Positions 8,958-17,814 of a stretch of 64,000 nucleotides of DNA are shown here, in pieces. The position numbers were made by a program, and so were the translations under genes. The first letter of the stretch is position 1; each line of letters begins with the position of its first letter. Below the pieces are notes generated by a model that saw only the letters and a program-made list of their open reading frames with translations, made no database searches and was not told the DNA's origin. This DNA is from Desulfuromonas sp. KJ2020 (lineage in GTDB: Bacteria; Desulfobacterota; Desulfuromonadia; Desulfuromonadales; SZUA-540), in contig NZ_JAKUKE010000003.1 in assembly GCF_024197615.1 (NCBI RefSeq), positions 665,717 to 729,716 on the forward strand, read 5' to 3'.

Positions 8958-9157
8958 TCGCGCGGGCTCCTTGGCTGGAGGATATGCAGAAAAACTTGTA
9001 GTGGTAGAGTGGCAGGAGGGCGATGGCTAATCTGAACTGCCATCTCATAATCCGAATACTATAATCCTTCCGATTTATTGATGACAAGCAAATTCTTGAG
9101 TCAGTGGCTGGCTTTTTGTTTCTTTGATGTTTTTATGATGCCGCAAGGGGGAAAGAG

Positions 9158-9421
9158 ATGGATGTTATGAACAGCCTGCAGCAGGCCGTAAAGCGGGCTC
9201 AGGACCAAAACGAGCTGCCGGATTTCCTGGCTGCAAGAATTCTGCGTATAGCCGGACAGCCAGACCGGTACAGGGCGCTGCAGGCCGATATAGAGCGTCT
9301 CATCGATCAGTTGGCCGATTACGATACCTACGGGCAGACCGGCTACTTGGGCATGGGGGTCAACAACGTCATCCTGGAAAAAACCATCGAGCGGCTGGAA
9401 GAGAAGGCGGCCAGATCATGA
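9158..9421 (+). CDS. Small conserved helical protein, coupled to Hen1-like gene
   Basis: An 87-residue, mostly helical, charged protein with no signal peptide or Cys cluster. It starts at ATG 9158 after GGGGGAAAGAG. Its stop overlaps the start of the methyltransferase gene (ATGA), which implies translational coupling and a shared function. I do not recognise a domain. Distinctive features are the C-terminal stretch DYDTYGQTGYLGMG and a helix rich in Glu and Arg. Confidence 0.75.
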   Translation: MDVMNSLQQAVKRAQDQNELPDFLAARILRIAGQPDRYRALQADIERLIDQLADYDTYGQTGYLGMGVNNVILEKTIERLEEKAARS

Positions 9422-10050
9422 AACAATACGCCCCCGGACGCGATGATGAGGTGACGTCCCTGCATGAGGAACGCCTGGAAAAGATCGTGCAGGTTCTACG
9501 ACAGCACCGGGCCGAAACGGTGCTGGATTTAGGCTGCGGCGCGGGCGAACTGCTGGCCCGACTGGCCTCGGAGCCAGCCTTCCGCCAGATAGTCGGTCTC
9601 GATATTTCGCCGGCAGCCCTAAGCACCGCCCGGGATTTGCTTGAGCGTCTCGGCCATCCGGCCGATGGCAGGCGCCTCAGCCTCAGTCATGCCTCCTTTA
9701 CCGAGGCTTCGGATGATTTCCGTGGTTTCGATGCCGCGGTGATGCTCGAAACCCTTGAACATATCGACCCCCAGCGACTCTCCGTTCTGGAGAAGGCGGT
9801 CTTTGGGCATTTTCGTCCCCGGCTGGTCATGGTGACCACGCCCAACCGGGAATACAATGTCCTGCATGGGCTGCCCCAGGGCACCTTGCGGCATCGCGAC
9901 CATCGCTTCGAATGGGACCGGGCCAGATTTCGCCAGTGGGCGACGGGCGTCGCCGGTCGCCACGGGTACCAGGTCACTTTCGACGCCATCGGTCCGGTCG
10001 ATCCCTTATACGGCAGCTCCACCCAGATGGCTGTCTTTTCCTGCCACTAG
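9418..10050 (+). CDS. Hen1-type RNA 3'-end 2'-O-methyltransferase domain protein
   Basis: A 210-residue class I SAM methyltransferase. Motif I (LDLGCGAGEL) is near residue 38 and GLDIS follows. The family-specific metal/3'-end motifs are visible: ETLEHID, TTPNREYN and RHRDHRFEW, which supply the Glu-x-x-Glu-His and second His used by Hen1 to hold Mg2+ over the terminal ribose. Bacterial Hen1 usually carries an additional N-terminal domain and is paired with the Pnkp repair ligase. Here only the methyltransferase domain is present and no Pnkp gene is nearby. The assignment to Hen1 rather than a generic methyltransferase rests on these motifs. Confidence 0.78.
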   Translation: MKQYAPGRDDEVTSLHEERLEKIVQVLRQHRAETVLDLGCGAGELLARLASEPAFRQIVGLDISPAALSTARDLLERLGHPADGRRLSLSHASFTEASDDFRGFDAAVMLETLEHIDPQRLSVLEKAVFGHFRPRLVMVTTPNREYNVLHGLPQGTLRHRDHRFEWDRARFRQWATGVAGRHGYQVTFDAIGPVDPLYGSSTQMAVFSCH

Positions 10051-10313
10051 TTCATCTCTCGAACCCTTTCGGGCCGCATCCCGGGCTTGTAGACTATTCT
10101 GCATCCGCAGAAGCATATTCCTCACTTCTCAGGGCATTCCTTCAGCCCCTTCCCTTGCTATGCAAATTAAATCAATTACTTAAAGGCTATAAGCGTGCAT
10201 GGCACGACTTGTGATACGTGCTTGTCCCATACGCCTCCTTTTAATGTCGTCCTGAGCAGGACATAAAAAGGCTCCTTTTTTCCCGTTTTTTGCCTTTTCA
10301 AGGAGTTTTTCCG

Positions 10314-11162
10314 ATGAAATTTCGTGTCGCTCTCCTAGCCGTCACTCTGACCGTCCTGGCTGCCACCGCCACCATTGCCTTTCGTCCCTCTTTGTTCCCT
10401 AAACATGGAGCCCTGGCCGAGTATGCCGTTTCCAATCTCACGTGCGGTTCCTGCGTTGAAAATATTCGCAACGCCTTGAGTCAAACCGAGGGGATTGAAG
10501 AGGTCGAGGTCAGTGTGGCAACGGGCCGCAGCCGCGTCGTTTTTGACCCGGATGAAATCGAACCGGTGCGGATTGCGGAGATCATGGGTTCGGCCGGTTA
10601 TCCGTCCAAACTGCAATATGTGTTGTCTTCTGACGAATACGAGGGTCAGCAGGAAGAAGAGGGTCGTTTAGCCGAGCGCTTCGTTGCCCGCATCGGCGAT
10701 CGGTTGATCCCCCGGGCGGAGTTCCAGGCTGAGCTGGACCTTCTTGGCCAGTCACGACCCGATGGGGAAACCCAGAGCCTTGGCCAGGTCGCCTGGGAAA
10801 GGCTGCTGCAGAGAGAAGTTCTGCTCGCCGAAGCTGAACGGCAGGGCCTTGTCGTATCCGACCAGGAAGTCAGCCTCGAAGTCGACGGGATGAAGGAGAA
10901 GGTGGACAACTTCGAGGCCTTGATTCTGAAGCGCTACGACAGCCTGGAAGCATTCCAGAGCGCGGTCAAGAGGAATCTCCTTTTCGAACGTCTGTTCGAA
11001 AAGGCTGTTCCGACCGCTAATAACGATCCTGCGGCACGCAATCTTGCCCTGCAGAAATGGTACAGCGAACTGCTCGCCCGCTGCCCGGTCACCATTTATG
11101 ACTCTAGTCTCAAGAGCACTGCCCAGAACGCCGGCGGCTGCGGCGGGGCCTGCTGTGGTTGA
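10314..11162 (+). CDS. Membrane-anchored HMA domain fused to SurA-N-like domain
   Basis: A 282-residue protein. The start at 10314 follows AAGGAG; an upstream in-frame ATG lacks this. Residues 1-22 form a signal anchor. A heavy-metal-associated domain follows (about 37-105), with the metal-binding TCGSC near residue 45. From about 120 to 250 it resembles the helical N-terminal chaperone part of SurA/PpiC proteins (AERFVARIGDRLIPRAEF...). The protein ends GGCGGACCG, a second Cys cluster. It opens a cluster with a DUF2318 protein and an ABC exporter, suggesting metal handling on the periplasmic side. The domain pairing is unusual. Confidence 0.75.
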   Translation: MKFRVALLAVTLTVLAATATIAFRPSLFPKHGALAEYAVSNLTCGSCVENIRNALSQTEGIEEVEVSVATGRSRVVFDPDEIEPVRIAEIMGSAGYPSKLQYVLSSDEYEGQQEEEGRLAERFVARIGDRLIPRAEFQAELDLLGQSRPDGETQSLGQVAWERLLQREVLLAEAERQGLVVSDQEVSLEVDGMKEKVDNFEALILKRYDSLEAFQSAVKRNLLFERLFEKAVPTANNDPAARNLALQKWYSELLARCPVTIYDSSLKSTAQNAGGCGGACCG

Positions 11163-11201
11163 GCCGTTTTACTCCCTGCCGCCTTTTCCCAGTACACCTG
11201 C

Positions 11202-11219
11202 CTGAGGAATATTCCTCAG
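11202..11219. promoter_or_regulatory. 18-bp perfect palindrome
   Basis: CTGAGGAATATTCCTCAG is perfectly self-complementary. It lies in the 231-bp gap before the DUF2318/ABC operon. The lack of a loop argues for a protein-binding operator rather than a terminator. Confidence 0.45.
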
Positions 11220-11393
11220 ACGTCGAACACTTTTCAACGACAAGACCCAGGGAAGCAGAGGGTGTAATCGAATTAGTCCTGGAAAATGTTTGAATATCAA
11301 GTGCTTGTGTCAGCCATTTGATTTGGCACACCCCGTGTAAACCGGTAAACCTGAACAGGCTTTTCCATCCCATTCAACAAGGAGAAATCCACC

Positions 11394-11918
11394 ATGACCG
11401 AGCAGGACAAAAAACAACAATTTGAACAGCCGGCCCAAAATAAGCTGCCGCGCCTTGTCATCATCCTGACGATTCTGGTCGCGTTGGCGACCGCCGCCTG
11501 GACGGTAATTCCCGGCGGTGCTGCAGGCAGTAAATTGCTGAAGGCCGAAGGGGGCGTGGTGCAGATTGACCAGGCCGATCTTGCCGACGGGCAAGCCCGG
11601 TACTATCGGGTACAGGGGGCGGACAACGAAATCAACTTCTTTCTGGTCAAAAGCAAAGATGGAGAAATCCGCTCGGCCTTTGATACCTGTGACGTCTGTT
11701 TCAGGGCCAAAAAAGGCTACCGGCAGGAAGGGGACTCCATGATCTGCAACAACTGCAATCAGGCCTTCAAGACGGAACTGGTCGGGGTGATCAAGGGCGG
11801 CTGCAACCCGGCGCCCCTTGCCAAAGAACTGCGTGACGGCAAGGTGATCATTACGCTGGCGGACCTGGAGCAGGGGAGTTGGTACTTTGCGGGTCAACCG
11901 CAAAAAGGGTCCATGTAA
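11394..11918 (+). CDS. DUF2318 membrane-anchored Cys-rich protein
   Basis: A 174-residue protein with one N-terminal membrane helix (about 20-40) and a periplasmic DUF2318 domain. Two Cys pairs, CDVC near residue 100 and CNNCN near residue 119, plus a third Cys in GGCNP, are the conserved features of this family and suggest metal or cluster binding. DUF2318 proteins occur with FTR1/P19 iron uptake systems; as I recall, Campylobacter jejuni Cj1660 is one, next to MacB-like permeases and an ATPase as here. A start-stop overlap (TAATG) couples it to the permease. Confidence 0.83.
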   Translation: MTEQDKKQQFEQPAQNKLPRLVIILTILVALATAAWTVIPGGAAGSKLLKAEGGVVQIDQADLADGQARYYRVQGADNEINFFLVKSKDGEIRSAFDTCDVCFRAKKGYRQEGDSMICNNCNQAFKTELVGVIKGGCNPAPLAKELRDGKVIITLADLEQGSWYFAGQPQKGSM

Positions 11919-13105
11919 TGAAACTTGAAACGATTGCCTTCAATAACATCCGTCGTCGCAAGGGGCGCATGGCCTTTCTGCTGGCTGGCCTGCTGCTCGG
12001 CATCGGCACCGTGGTGACTCTGGTCTCTCTTTCGCGCTCCCTGACGGCCGAAGCCCAGCACAAGCTGGAAAACTTCGGCGCCAATATCCTCATCACGCCA
12101 CGCAGCGACCAGCTTTCCCTCTCCTATGGCGGCGTCAGCCTGGGTGGGGTGACTGTGGAGGCCGAGGAAATTCGGCAGGACGATCTCGCCCTGCTCAAGA
12201 CCATCCCCAATGCCCGCAACATCGCCGCCGTGGCCCCCAAGCTGCTGGGTTCGGCCCGGGTGGGCGCGGAACGCGTCCTGCTGATGGGGGTGGATCCGGA
12301 GCTGGAGTTTGCTCTCAAACGCTGGTGGTCCGTAAAGGGTGAGCCCCTTAAAAAGGACGACGAGGTGGTGGCGGGCAGCAACGTGGCCCGGCGCCTTGAT
12401 CTGCAGCCGGGTGACCGCATTGAGCTGTACGGACGGCAGTTTACCGTCAGTGGCATCCTCGAGCAGACCGGCGGCCAGGACGATCATCTGCTGCTGGCCT
12501 CGTTGGGCGTCGTTCAGCACCTGTTGCAGAAGCCGGGGATGATTTCCCTGGTCGAGGTCGCCGCTCTTTGTGGGGACTGTCCCGTCGAGGACATGGTGCG
12601 GCAGATCAGCGCTGTCATGCCGGAGGTCGAGGTCAATGCGCTGCAGCAGATCGTCAAGACCCGCATGCACGCGCTTGAACAGTTTGAGCTCTTTTCCTGG
12701 CTGGTCGCGGCGGTTGTGCTGCTGGTAGGCGCCCTGGTGGTTTTCGTCACCATGATGGGGGCGGTCAACGAGCGCACACGGGAGATCGGCATCTTCCGCG
12801 CTCTCGGTTTCCGCCGCAGTCATGTCATGCGTCTGATCCTGGTGGAATCGGCCAGTGTCAGCCTGGTGGCCGGAATCCTGGGTTATCTGGCCGGCACGGC
12901 GGCCTCGCGAGCGGTGTTGCCCTTCTTTCGCGAGGGCCAGGGCGCCCACGGCGCTCACGGCGACCACATGGAGTTGATTCTCTGGAGCCCTGAGCTGGCG
13001 GTTGGGGCCGTGGTGCTGGCCGTGGTCGTTGGTTGTCTGGCTTCCTTCTATCCGGCTCTGCATGCCAGCCGCATGGATCCCAACGAGGCCCTCCGGGCTC
13101 TTTAA
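11918..13105 (+). CDS. ABC transporter permease, MacB/FtsX type
   Basis: A 395-residue permease with one N-terminal helix (about 18-40), a large periplasmic MacB_PCD-like domain and three C-terminal helices forming an FtsX domain (about 265-395). The conserved MNERTREIGIFRALG-type coupling segment is present (VNERTREIGIFRALGF). The ATG at 11918 overlaps the DUF2318 stop. Permeases of this type drive mechanotransmission or export from the periplasm rather than transport through the membrane. A His-rich stretch (GQGAHGAHGDHM) near residue 345 could sense or bind metal. Confidence 0.88.
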   Translation: MKLETIAFNNIRRRKGRMAFLLAGLLLGIGTVVTLVSLSRSLTAEAQHKLENFGANILITPRSDQLSLSYGGVSLGGVTVEAEEIRQDDLALLKTIPNARNIAAVAPKLLGSARVGAERVLLMGVDPELEFALKRWWSVKGEPLKKDDEVVAGSNVARRLDLQPGDRIELYGRQFTVSGILEQTGGQDDHLLLASLGVVQHLLQKPGMISLVEVAALCGDCPVEDMVRQISAVMPEVEVNALQQIVKTRMHALEQFELFSWLVAAVVLLVGALVVFVTMMGAVNERTREIGIFRALGFRRSHVMRLILVESASVSLVAGILGYLAGTAASRAVLPFFREGQGAHGAHGDHMELILWSPELAVGAVVLAVVVGCLASFYPALHASRMDPNEALRAL

Positions 13106-13126
13106 CGCAGAAACAGAGGATACATA

Positions 13127-13834
13127 ATGGCTCTTATCCAGATACAAAATTTGGGAAAACGTTACGAGAGCGAGGGCGACTGCGTCGAGGCGCTGAAGCA
13201 TGTTGACCTCACCATCGAAAAGGGGACCTTTCTCGGCGTCATGGGGGCATCCGGTTCGGGAAAAAGCACGTTTCTAAGCCTGCTGGGCGGCCTCAGCAAG
13301 CCGAGTACCGGCACGATTCACATCGACGGCATTGACATCTACAACCTGTCGGTGGAACGGCTGGCCGATTTTCGGCGGGAATACCTCGGATTTGTCTTCC
13401 AGTCCTTCAACCTGGTTCCCTATCTGACCGCCATGGAAAACGTCATGCTGCCCCTGGCGGTCAAGCCGCTTTCCAAGGCCAAGAAGATGACCATGGTCGA
13501 GAAAGCGCTGGCGCAGGTCGGCCTCTCGCATCGCCAGCGGCACCTGCCCAACCAGCTTTCCGGGGGGGAGCAGGAGAGGGTCGCCATCGCCCGCGCGCTG
13601 GTCAACGAGCCGCCGCTCATTCTGGCTGATGAACCGACAGGCAGTCTCGATTCGGAGACGAGCCGCGGCATCATGCAGCTTTTTGCCGACCTCAATGCGG
13701 CCGGCCAGACCATTATCATGGTCACCCACAATATTGAAAATCTCGACTATTTCGACCGCACCATTCATCTGCGGGACGGTCGGATAGTCGAGGATCGTCC
13801 CCGACGATTCAACGGACAGAAGAAGGCGGTCTGA
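13127..13834 (+). CDS. ABC transporter ATP-binding protein, MacB/LolD type
   Basis: A 235-residue ATPase that powers the adjacent FtsX-type permease. Walker A GASGSGKS is near residue 41, the Q-loop FVFQSFNL near 90, signature LSGGEQERV near 145, Walker [15 protein letters not shown] near 165 and the switch His in MVTHN. It lies 21 bp after the permease gene with its own AGAGGA ribosome site. Spacing and order mark it as the ATPase of this transporter. Confidence 0.92.
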   Translation: MALIQIQNLGKRYESEGDCVEALKHVDLTIEKGTFLGVMGASGSGKSTFLSLLGGLSKPSTGTIHIDGIDIYNLSVERLADFRREYLGFVFQSFNLVPYLTAMENVMLPLAVKPLSKAKKMTMVEKALAQVGLSHRQRHLPNQLSGGEQERVAIARALVNEPPLILADEPTGSLDSETSRGIMQLFADLNAAGQTIIMVTHNIENLDYFDRTIHLRDGRIVEDRPRRFNGQKKAV

Positions 13835-13841
13835 AGACGTC

Positions 13842-14123
13842 ATGATGCTCCTCTTCCTATTACTTTTCGCTTCTCTCGCTCTAGCGGTTGTTCGCCAGGT
13901 GGAGCGCCTCGATGCGGTGCCTGAGCCGCCAGGCGGCTGCTGTCCCGGCTGTGGGAACGCGGTGGAGGCGGACTGGATGATCTGTCCGCGCTGCAAGGAA
14001 CTTCTGCAGAACGTCTGCCCGGGATGCGGCAGAAGCCTGCCGGTCTTCCACCGCTTCTGTGCTGATTGCGGAAGCCCGCGGGCCAAAGACTACGGGGGAG
14101 GGGAACATGACCAAAAAAGTTAA
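13842..14123 (+). CDS. Membrane-anchored double zinc-ribbon protein
   Basis: A 93-residue protein with one N-terminal helix (residues 2-17) and two zinc ribbons built from four CxxC knuckles (CPGCG, CPRCK, CPGCG, CADCG). It follows the ABC ATPase by 7 bp and overlaps the next gene. Zinc ribbons of this type mediate protein or metal contacts; the exact role is unknown. Ribosome-site strength is weak, so translation may depend on coupling. Confidence 0.72.
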   Translation: MMLLFLLLFASLALAVVRQVERLDAVPEPPGGCCPGCGNAVEADWMICPRCKELLQNVCPGCGRSLPVFHRFCADCGSPRAKDYGGGEHDQKS

Positions 14124-14409
14124 GGGGATACTGCTGCTGGCGGCTGCCGCCGTCGCTGTGGTGCTGATCTACAATATCTGGTCCTACAGCTGCGGTCACT
14201 GTACTTTTCGCTCCATGACGACCCTGGGTACGCCGGGCTATCTGCTGCTCCAGCTTAACGCCGCCCTGCTGGCGGCCCTGGTGATACTGAAGCTGCTGTC
14301 GACCCTGCAGACGCGTAAAAGACGATGCTCCTGTGGTGGACGCCTGCTGCCGGGCTGGCATTATTGCCCGGCCTGCGGGAATAAAGCAGGATGCCAGAGA
14401 GGTCTCTGA
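14107..14409 (+). CDS. Small membrane protein with C-terminal zinc ribbon
   Basis: A 100-residue protein with two hydrophobic helices (about 6-22 and 43-62), a CGHC motif between them and a C-terminal zinc ribbon (CSCGG and CPACG). The start at 14107 follows GGGGAGGGG; an earlier in-frame ATG lacks a ribosome site. It overlaps the previous gene by 17 bp, so both small Cys-rich membrane proteins probably belong to the ABC transporter operon. Function unknown. Confidence 0.7.
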   Translation: MTKKVKGILLLAAAAVAVVLIYNIWSYSCGHCTFRSMTTLGTPGYLLLQLNAALLAALVILKLLSTLQTRKRRCSCGGRLLPGWHYCPACGNKAGCQRGL

Positions 14410-14435
14410 CCAGGGTGGTACGGGAGAGCGCGATT

Positions 14436-15575
14436 ATGACGGACGGGTTAGGGAGCTTGCCGAGAGAAGGGCGCTGGCGCTGGGCCGTGGTTCTGGGGCT
14501 GGTGATTGCCATCTCCCTCGGCCACTACCTGGTCGACGTCGACCAGCACCATTATCACGACATCTTTCGCCGCAGCTACTACCTCCCCATCATCCTGGCG
14601 GGTCTGTGGTTTCAGTTGCGGGGCGGACTGGCGGTCGCCATTCTGGTTTCCGTGGTCTACGCTCCTCATGTGGTCTTCCAGTGGGGGGCCCACCCTGAAG
14701 CGCAATGGGAGCAGTACCTGGAGATTCTGCTCTATCATGTCATCGGGGGCGTGACTGGCCTGCTCTCCCTCAAAGAGCGATCGCAGCGTTTAAAACTCGA
14801 AAAAACCGCACGCCGACTCAATGCGAGCTATCAGACCCTCAAAGACCAGGCCAGCCAGATTCTCACCTTTGAAGAACATCTCGTGCGCGCCTCCCGCTCC
14901 ACCGCCCTGGTGGAACTGGCGGCCGGGCTGGCTCACGAGATCCGCAATCCCCTTGGCTCGATTCGTGGCACCGCCGAAATCCTCAAGGATGAGACAATTA
15001 GCTCTGAACAGCGCAGCGAATTCGCCGATATTCTGCTGCGGGAGGTGGACCGTATGAACCACGTTGTCGCCGATTTTCTTCAGTTCGCCAGGCCCGTCGA
15101 ACTCGGTAAAAAACCCTGCGACCTCAATGCCCTTCTGTGGGAACTTGTGATTTTTACCACCGAGGAATGTCACCGTGCGAAGATATCCGTCCGGTTTGAC
15201 CCGGGCGACATCCCCTCTGTGCCGGTCGACTCCGATCAGACTCGCCAGGTTTTTCTGAATCTTCTCCTCAATGCGGTCCAGGCCATGGCCGATGGTGGTG
15301 CCTTGCGTATTGCTACGCATCGGCTCGATGACAGCCTCGTTGTGCGCTTTGTCGACAACGGCCCCGGCATCGCTCCGGAGATGCTGCCCAAAATTTTCAA
15401 TCCCTTCTTCACCACCAAGCAGACGGGCACTGGCCTCGGCCTGGCCATTTCCCAGCGCATCATCCAGGTTCACGGCGGCCACATCAGCGTGCAAAGCCGG
15501 GTAGGGCAGGGGACAACCTTTGAAGTACAGCTCCCCTTAGGAGATGAGGCGTCTTCAGGTTCTACCACCGGATAA
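14436..15575 (+). CDS. Membrane sensor histidine kinase (orphan)
   Basis: A 379-residue kinase with three or four membrane helices (about 12-110), a coiled-coil linker, then HisKA and HATPase domains. The H-box is LAHEIRNPLGSIRG; N-box LLNAVQAM; G1 FVDNGPGI; G2 TGTGLGLAIS. No separate periplasmic sensor domain or PAS domain is evident, so the signal is probably sensed in the membrane. No response regulator is adjacent. An in-frame ATG at 14391 overlaps the previous gene and is an alternative start. The domain order resembles NtrB/AtoS-type kinases. Confidence 0.85.
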   Translation: MTDGLGSLPREGRWRWAVVLGLVIAISLGHYLVDVDQHHYHDIFRRSYYLPIILAGLWFQLRGGLAVAILVSVVYAPHVVFQWGAHPEAQWEQYLEILLYHVIGGVTGLLSLKERSQRLKLEKTARRLNASYQTLKDQASQILTFEEHLVRASRSTALVELAAGLAHEIRNPLGSIRGTAEILKDETISSEQRSEFADILLREVDRMNHVVADFLQFARPVELGKKPCDLNALLWELVIFTTEECHRAKISVRFDPGDIPSVPVDSDQTRQVFLNLLLNAVQAMADGGALRIATHRLDDSLVVRFVDNGPGIAPEMLPKIFNPFFTTKQTGTGLGLAISQRIIQVHGGHISVQSRVGQGTTFEVQLPLGDEASSGSTTG

Positions 15576-15902
15576 TTCACCACCTCATCCTTACTGCCTT
15601 CTCCCCCTCTCCGTCTTTTGTTTCATCTCCCCAAGTCGGCAAGTCCTTTCCCGCTAGATAGTCAAACTCTCCAAACTGCATATATCTCCTGATTAAGAGC
15701 TTTGGTGAGTAAATCGCCAAGGAGCAAAATTCTATTAAAAATAAACACACATAAAGAAGTGTAAAATATAAAAAAGAAAAAAACAGTAAAAATTGTAAAA
15801 AGAAAACATTTAAAGTTGACAATAGCGCTAAGCTTTACTAGTCTAAGCCTCAATGGATTAAGCAGACACTGTGGAGTTTTTAGTCATTAAAAGAGGACGA
15901 AA
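15576..15902. other. AT-rich intergenic region before the sulfate assimilation operon
   Basis: A 327-bp stretch much more AT-rich than its flanks, holding a candidate promoter near its right end. A minus-strand open frame in it consists of low-complexity hydrophobic codons from the A/T bias and is not credible as a gene. Confidence 0.6.
15816..15844 (+). promoter_or_regulatory. Candidate sigma-70 promoter for the cys operon
   Basis: TTGACA at 15816-15821 and TAGTCT at 15839-15844 are 17 bp apart, about 60 bp before the DUF2061 start. The -35 is perfect and the -10 is weak. Confidence 0.45.
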
Positions 15903-16127
15903 ATGGAGAGTACCCGCCGCAGCATTGCCAAATCACTGTCCTGGCGCATTCTGGCCACCCTGATCACCTCGGCTGTCGCCTATGCTGTTACCGGCAGGGG
16001 GGAGTTTGCCGCCACCATCGGCCTGGTTGATACCGGGTTCAAATTCTTTATCTATTTCGGCCACGAAAGGCTCTGGAACCGGATTCCCTATGGCCGACTT
16101 GAAAAGCAGCCTGAGTATTTTATCTGA
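15903..16127 (+). CDS. DUF2061 membrane protein
   Basis: A 74-residue DUF2061 protein with two short hydrophobic segments and the family pattern RRSIAKSLSWRILAT, then GLVDTGFKFFIYFGHERLWNRI. Genes of this family are often found next to cysteine biosynthesis genes, as here, but their role is unknown. AGAGGAC lies just upstream. It begins the cys operon. Confidence 0.85.
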   Translation: MESTRRSIAKSLSWRILATLITSAVAYAVTGRGEFAATIGLVDTGFKFFIYFGHERLWNRIPYGRLEKQPEYFI

Positions 16128-16149
16128 CCTGCTGAGAAAGGATTTCTTC

Positions 16150-16860
16150 ATGACGCCAACGATTGTCACCGACACCCTGCCATGGCTGGATCCCGCTGCC
16201 GGTCCGCTGGACATTCTGCGCCAGGGGTTGAAGATCGCGGGCGGTCCGGTTAGCTTGGCCTGTTCTTTCAGTGTCGAGGATGTGGTGCTGATCGACCTGT
16301 TGCAGCAGGCCAACCTGCCTGTTGGCATATTTGCCATCGATACCGGCCGCCTCAATGAGGAGACCTACGAGGTGGCCGAGGCCGTCCTGCAGCGCTATGG
16401 TGTGCCTATCGATTGGTATTTCCCTCAGCGGCAGGCCGTGGAAAGGTTGGAAAGGGACAAGGGGTTGTTTTCCTTCCGTGACAGCCTGGACAACCGGCAT
16501 GAGTGCTGTGGTATTCGCAAGGTGGAGCCGCTGGGCCGGGCGCTGGCCTGCCTGTCCGGCTGGATCACGGGACTGCGCCGGGGGCAGAGCGTGACCCGTA
16601 CCGAATTGACGGCCCTTGAGGTTGACGAACTCCATGGCGGCATTCTCAAAATCAACCCGCTACTGGCGTGGAGCGAGGCGGATGTCTGGTCCTACGCCGA
16701 GGGCAATCGTCTGCCGGTCAACCGTCTGCACCGGCTGGGCTATCCCTCCATCGGCTGTGCGCCCTGTACCCGTGCCGTCGAACCTGGCGCGCACCCACGC
16801 AGCGGTCGCTGGTGGTGGGAAGACCTCGAACACAAGGAATGCGGTCTGCATCGACGCTAG
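16150..16860 (+). CDS. cysH: Adenylylsulfate (APS) reductase, thioredoxin-dependent, CysH family
   Basis: A 236-residue reductase that converts APS to sulfite and AMP. The start at 16150 is set by AGAAAGGA upstream. The Cys pattern HECCGIRK (near residue 119) plus GCAPCTRA (near 204) is the [4Fe-4S] signature separating APS reductases from cluster-free PAPS reductases, and KECGLH near the C-terminus carries the catalytic Cys. The APS preference agrees with the downstream CysN, whose APS-kinase domain is degenerate. It lies just after DUF2061 and before cysDN. Confidence 0.9.
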   Translation: MTPTIVTDTLPWLDPAAGPLDILRQGLKIAGGPVSLACSFSVEDVVLIDLLQQANLPVGIFAIDTGRLNEETYEVAEAVLQRYGVPIDWYFPQRQAVERLERDKGLFSFRDSLDNRHECCGIRKVEPLGRALACLSGWITGLRRGQSVTRTELTALEVDELHGGILKINPLLAWSEADVWSYAEGNRLPVNRLHRLGYPSIGCAPCTRAVEPGAHPRSGRWWWEDLEHKECGLHRR

Positions 16861-16908
16861 GGGCGCTCCCCCGGCTTTGATCCGCCCCTAAACGACAAGG
16901 AGTACACC

Positions 16909-17814
16909 ATGAACACCAGAATGACCCATCTTCGCCAGCTCGAAGCGGAGAGCATTCATATCATCCGGGAAGTGGTCGCCGAATTCGACAATCCGGTCAT
17001 GCTCTATTCCATCGGCAAAGATTCCGCCGTCATGCTGCATCTGGCCCGCAAGGCCTTTTATCCCGGAACGCTGCCGTTTCCCCTTCTGCATATCGACACC
17101 ACCTGGAAATTTCGCGAAATGATTGCGTTTCGCGACCGCGTGGCGGCCGAGTACGGCCTGGAGCTGCTGGTGCATGTCAACGAGGAGGGAGTGCGCGAGC
17201 AGATCAGCCCCTTTACGCACGGCAGCGCTCTCTATACGGACATCATGAAGACGGAAGGGCTCAAGCAGGCTCTGGACAAATACCGGTTCGACGCGGCGTT
17301 CGGTGGCGCCCGCCGCGACGAGGAGAAGTCCCGGGCCAAGGAGCGCATCTTTTCGTTTCGCAGCGAAAACCATCGATGGGACCCGAAGGCGCAGCGCCCC
17401 GAACTGTGGAATATCTACAACACCCGCGTGAGAGCGGGGCAGAGCATCCGCGTCTTTCCCCTGTCCAACTGGACGGAGCTCGACATCTGGCAGTACATCA
17501 CCAAGGAGAACATCCCTATTGTGCCCCTGTATTATGCGGCGGTGCGGCCCGTGGTCGAGCGCGGCGGCCAGTGGATCATGGTGGATGACGACCGTCTCCC
17601 TCTGCAGGCGGGAGAACAGGTGCAGCACAAGTCGGTGCGTTTTCGCACCCTCGGCTGCTACCCCCTGACGGCTGCGGTGGAGTCGACAGCGGATACCTTG
17701 CCCGCCATCATTCAGGAGATGCTGCTGACGCGCACCTCCGAACGCCAGGGTCGCCTGATCGACCACGACCAGTCCGGATCCATGGAAAAGAAGAAACAGG
17801 AAGGATACTTCTGA
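16909..17814 (+). CDS. cysD: Sulfate adenylyltransferase subunit 2
   Basis: A 301-residue PP-loop ATP sulfurylase subunit that makes APS from sulfate and ATP, driven by the CysN GTPase. The PP-loop motif [13 protein letters not shown] lies near residue 35, and [18 protein letters not shown] and the C-terminal [11 protein letters not shown] are typical of CysD. AAGGAG precedes the ATG. Its stop overlaps the cysN start by one base, which fits the heterodimer. Confidence 0.96.
   Translation: MNTRMTHLRQLEAESIHIIREVVAEFDNPVMLYSIGKDSAVMLHLARKAFYPGTLPFPLLHIDTTWKFREMIAFRDRVAAEYGLELLVHVNEEGVREQISPFTHGSALYTDIMKTEGLKQALDKYRFDAAFGGARRDEEKSRAKERIFSFRSENHRWDPKAQRPELWNIYNTRVRAGQSIRVFPLSNWTELDIWQYITKENIPIVPLYYAAVRPVVERGGQWIMVDDDRLPLQAGEQVQHKSVRFRTLGCYPLTAAVESTADTLPAIIQEMLLTRTSERQGRLIDHDQSGSMEKKKQEGYF

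Noticed and set aside
10190-10220. Sigma-54 promoter (TGGCAC near 10199)
   Set aside because: The -12 GC element is not at the right spacing. A similar TGGCAC near 11332 fails for the same reason.
15577-15822. Small hydrophobic minus-strand open frame
   Set aside because: The hydrophobic residues come from A/T-rich low-complexity DNA and no ribosome site is seen.
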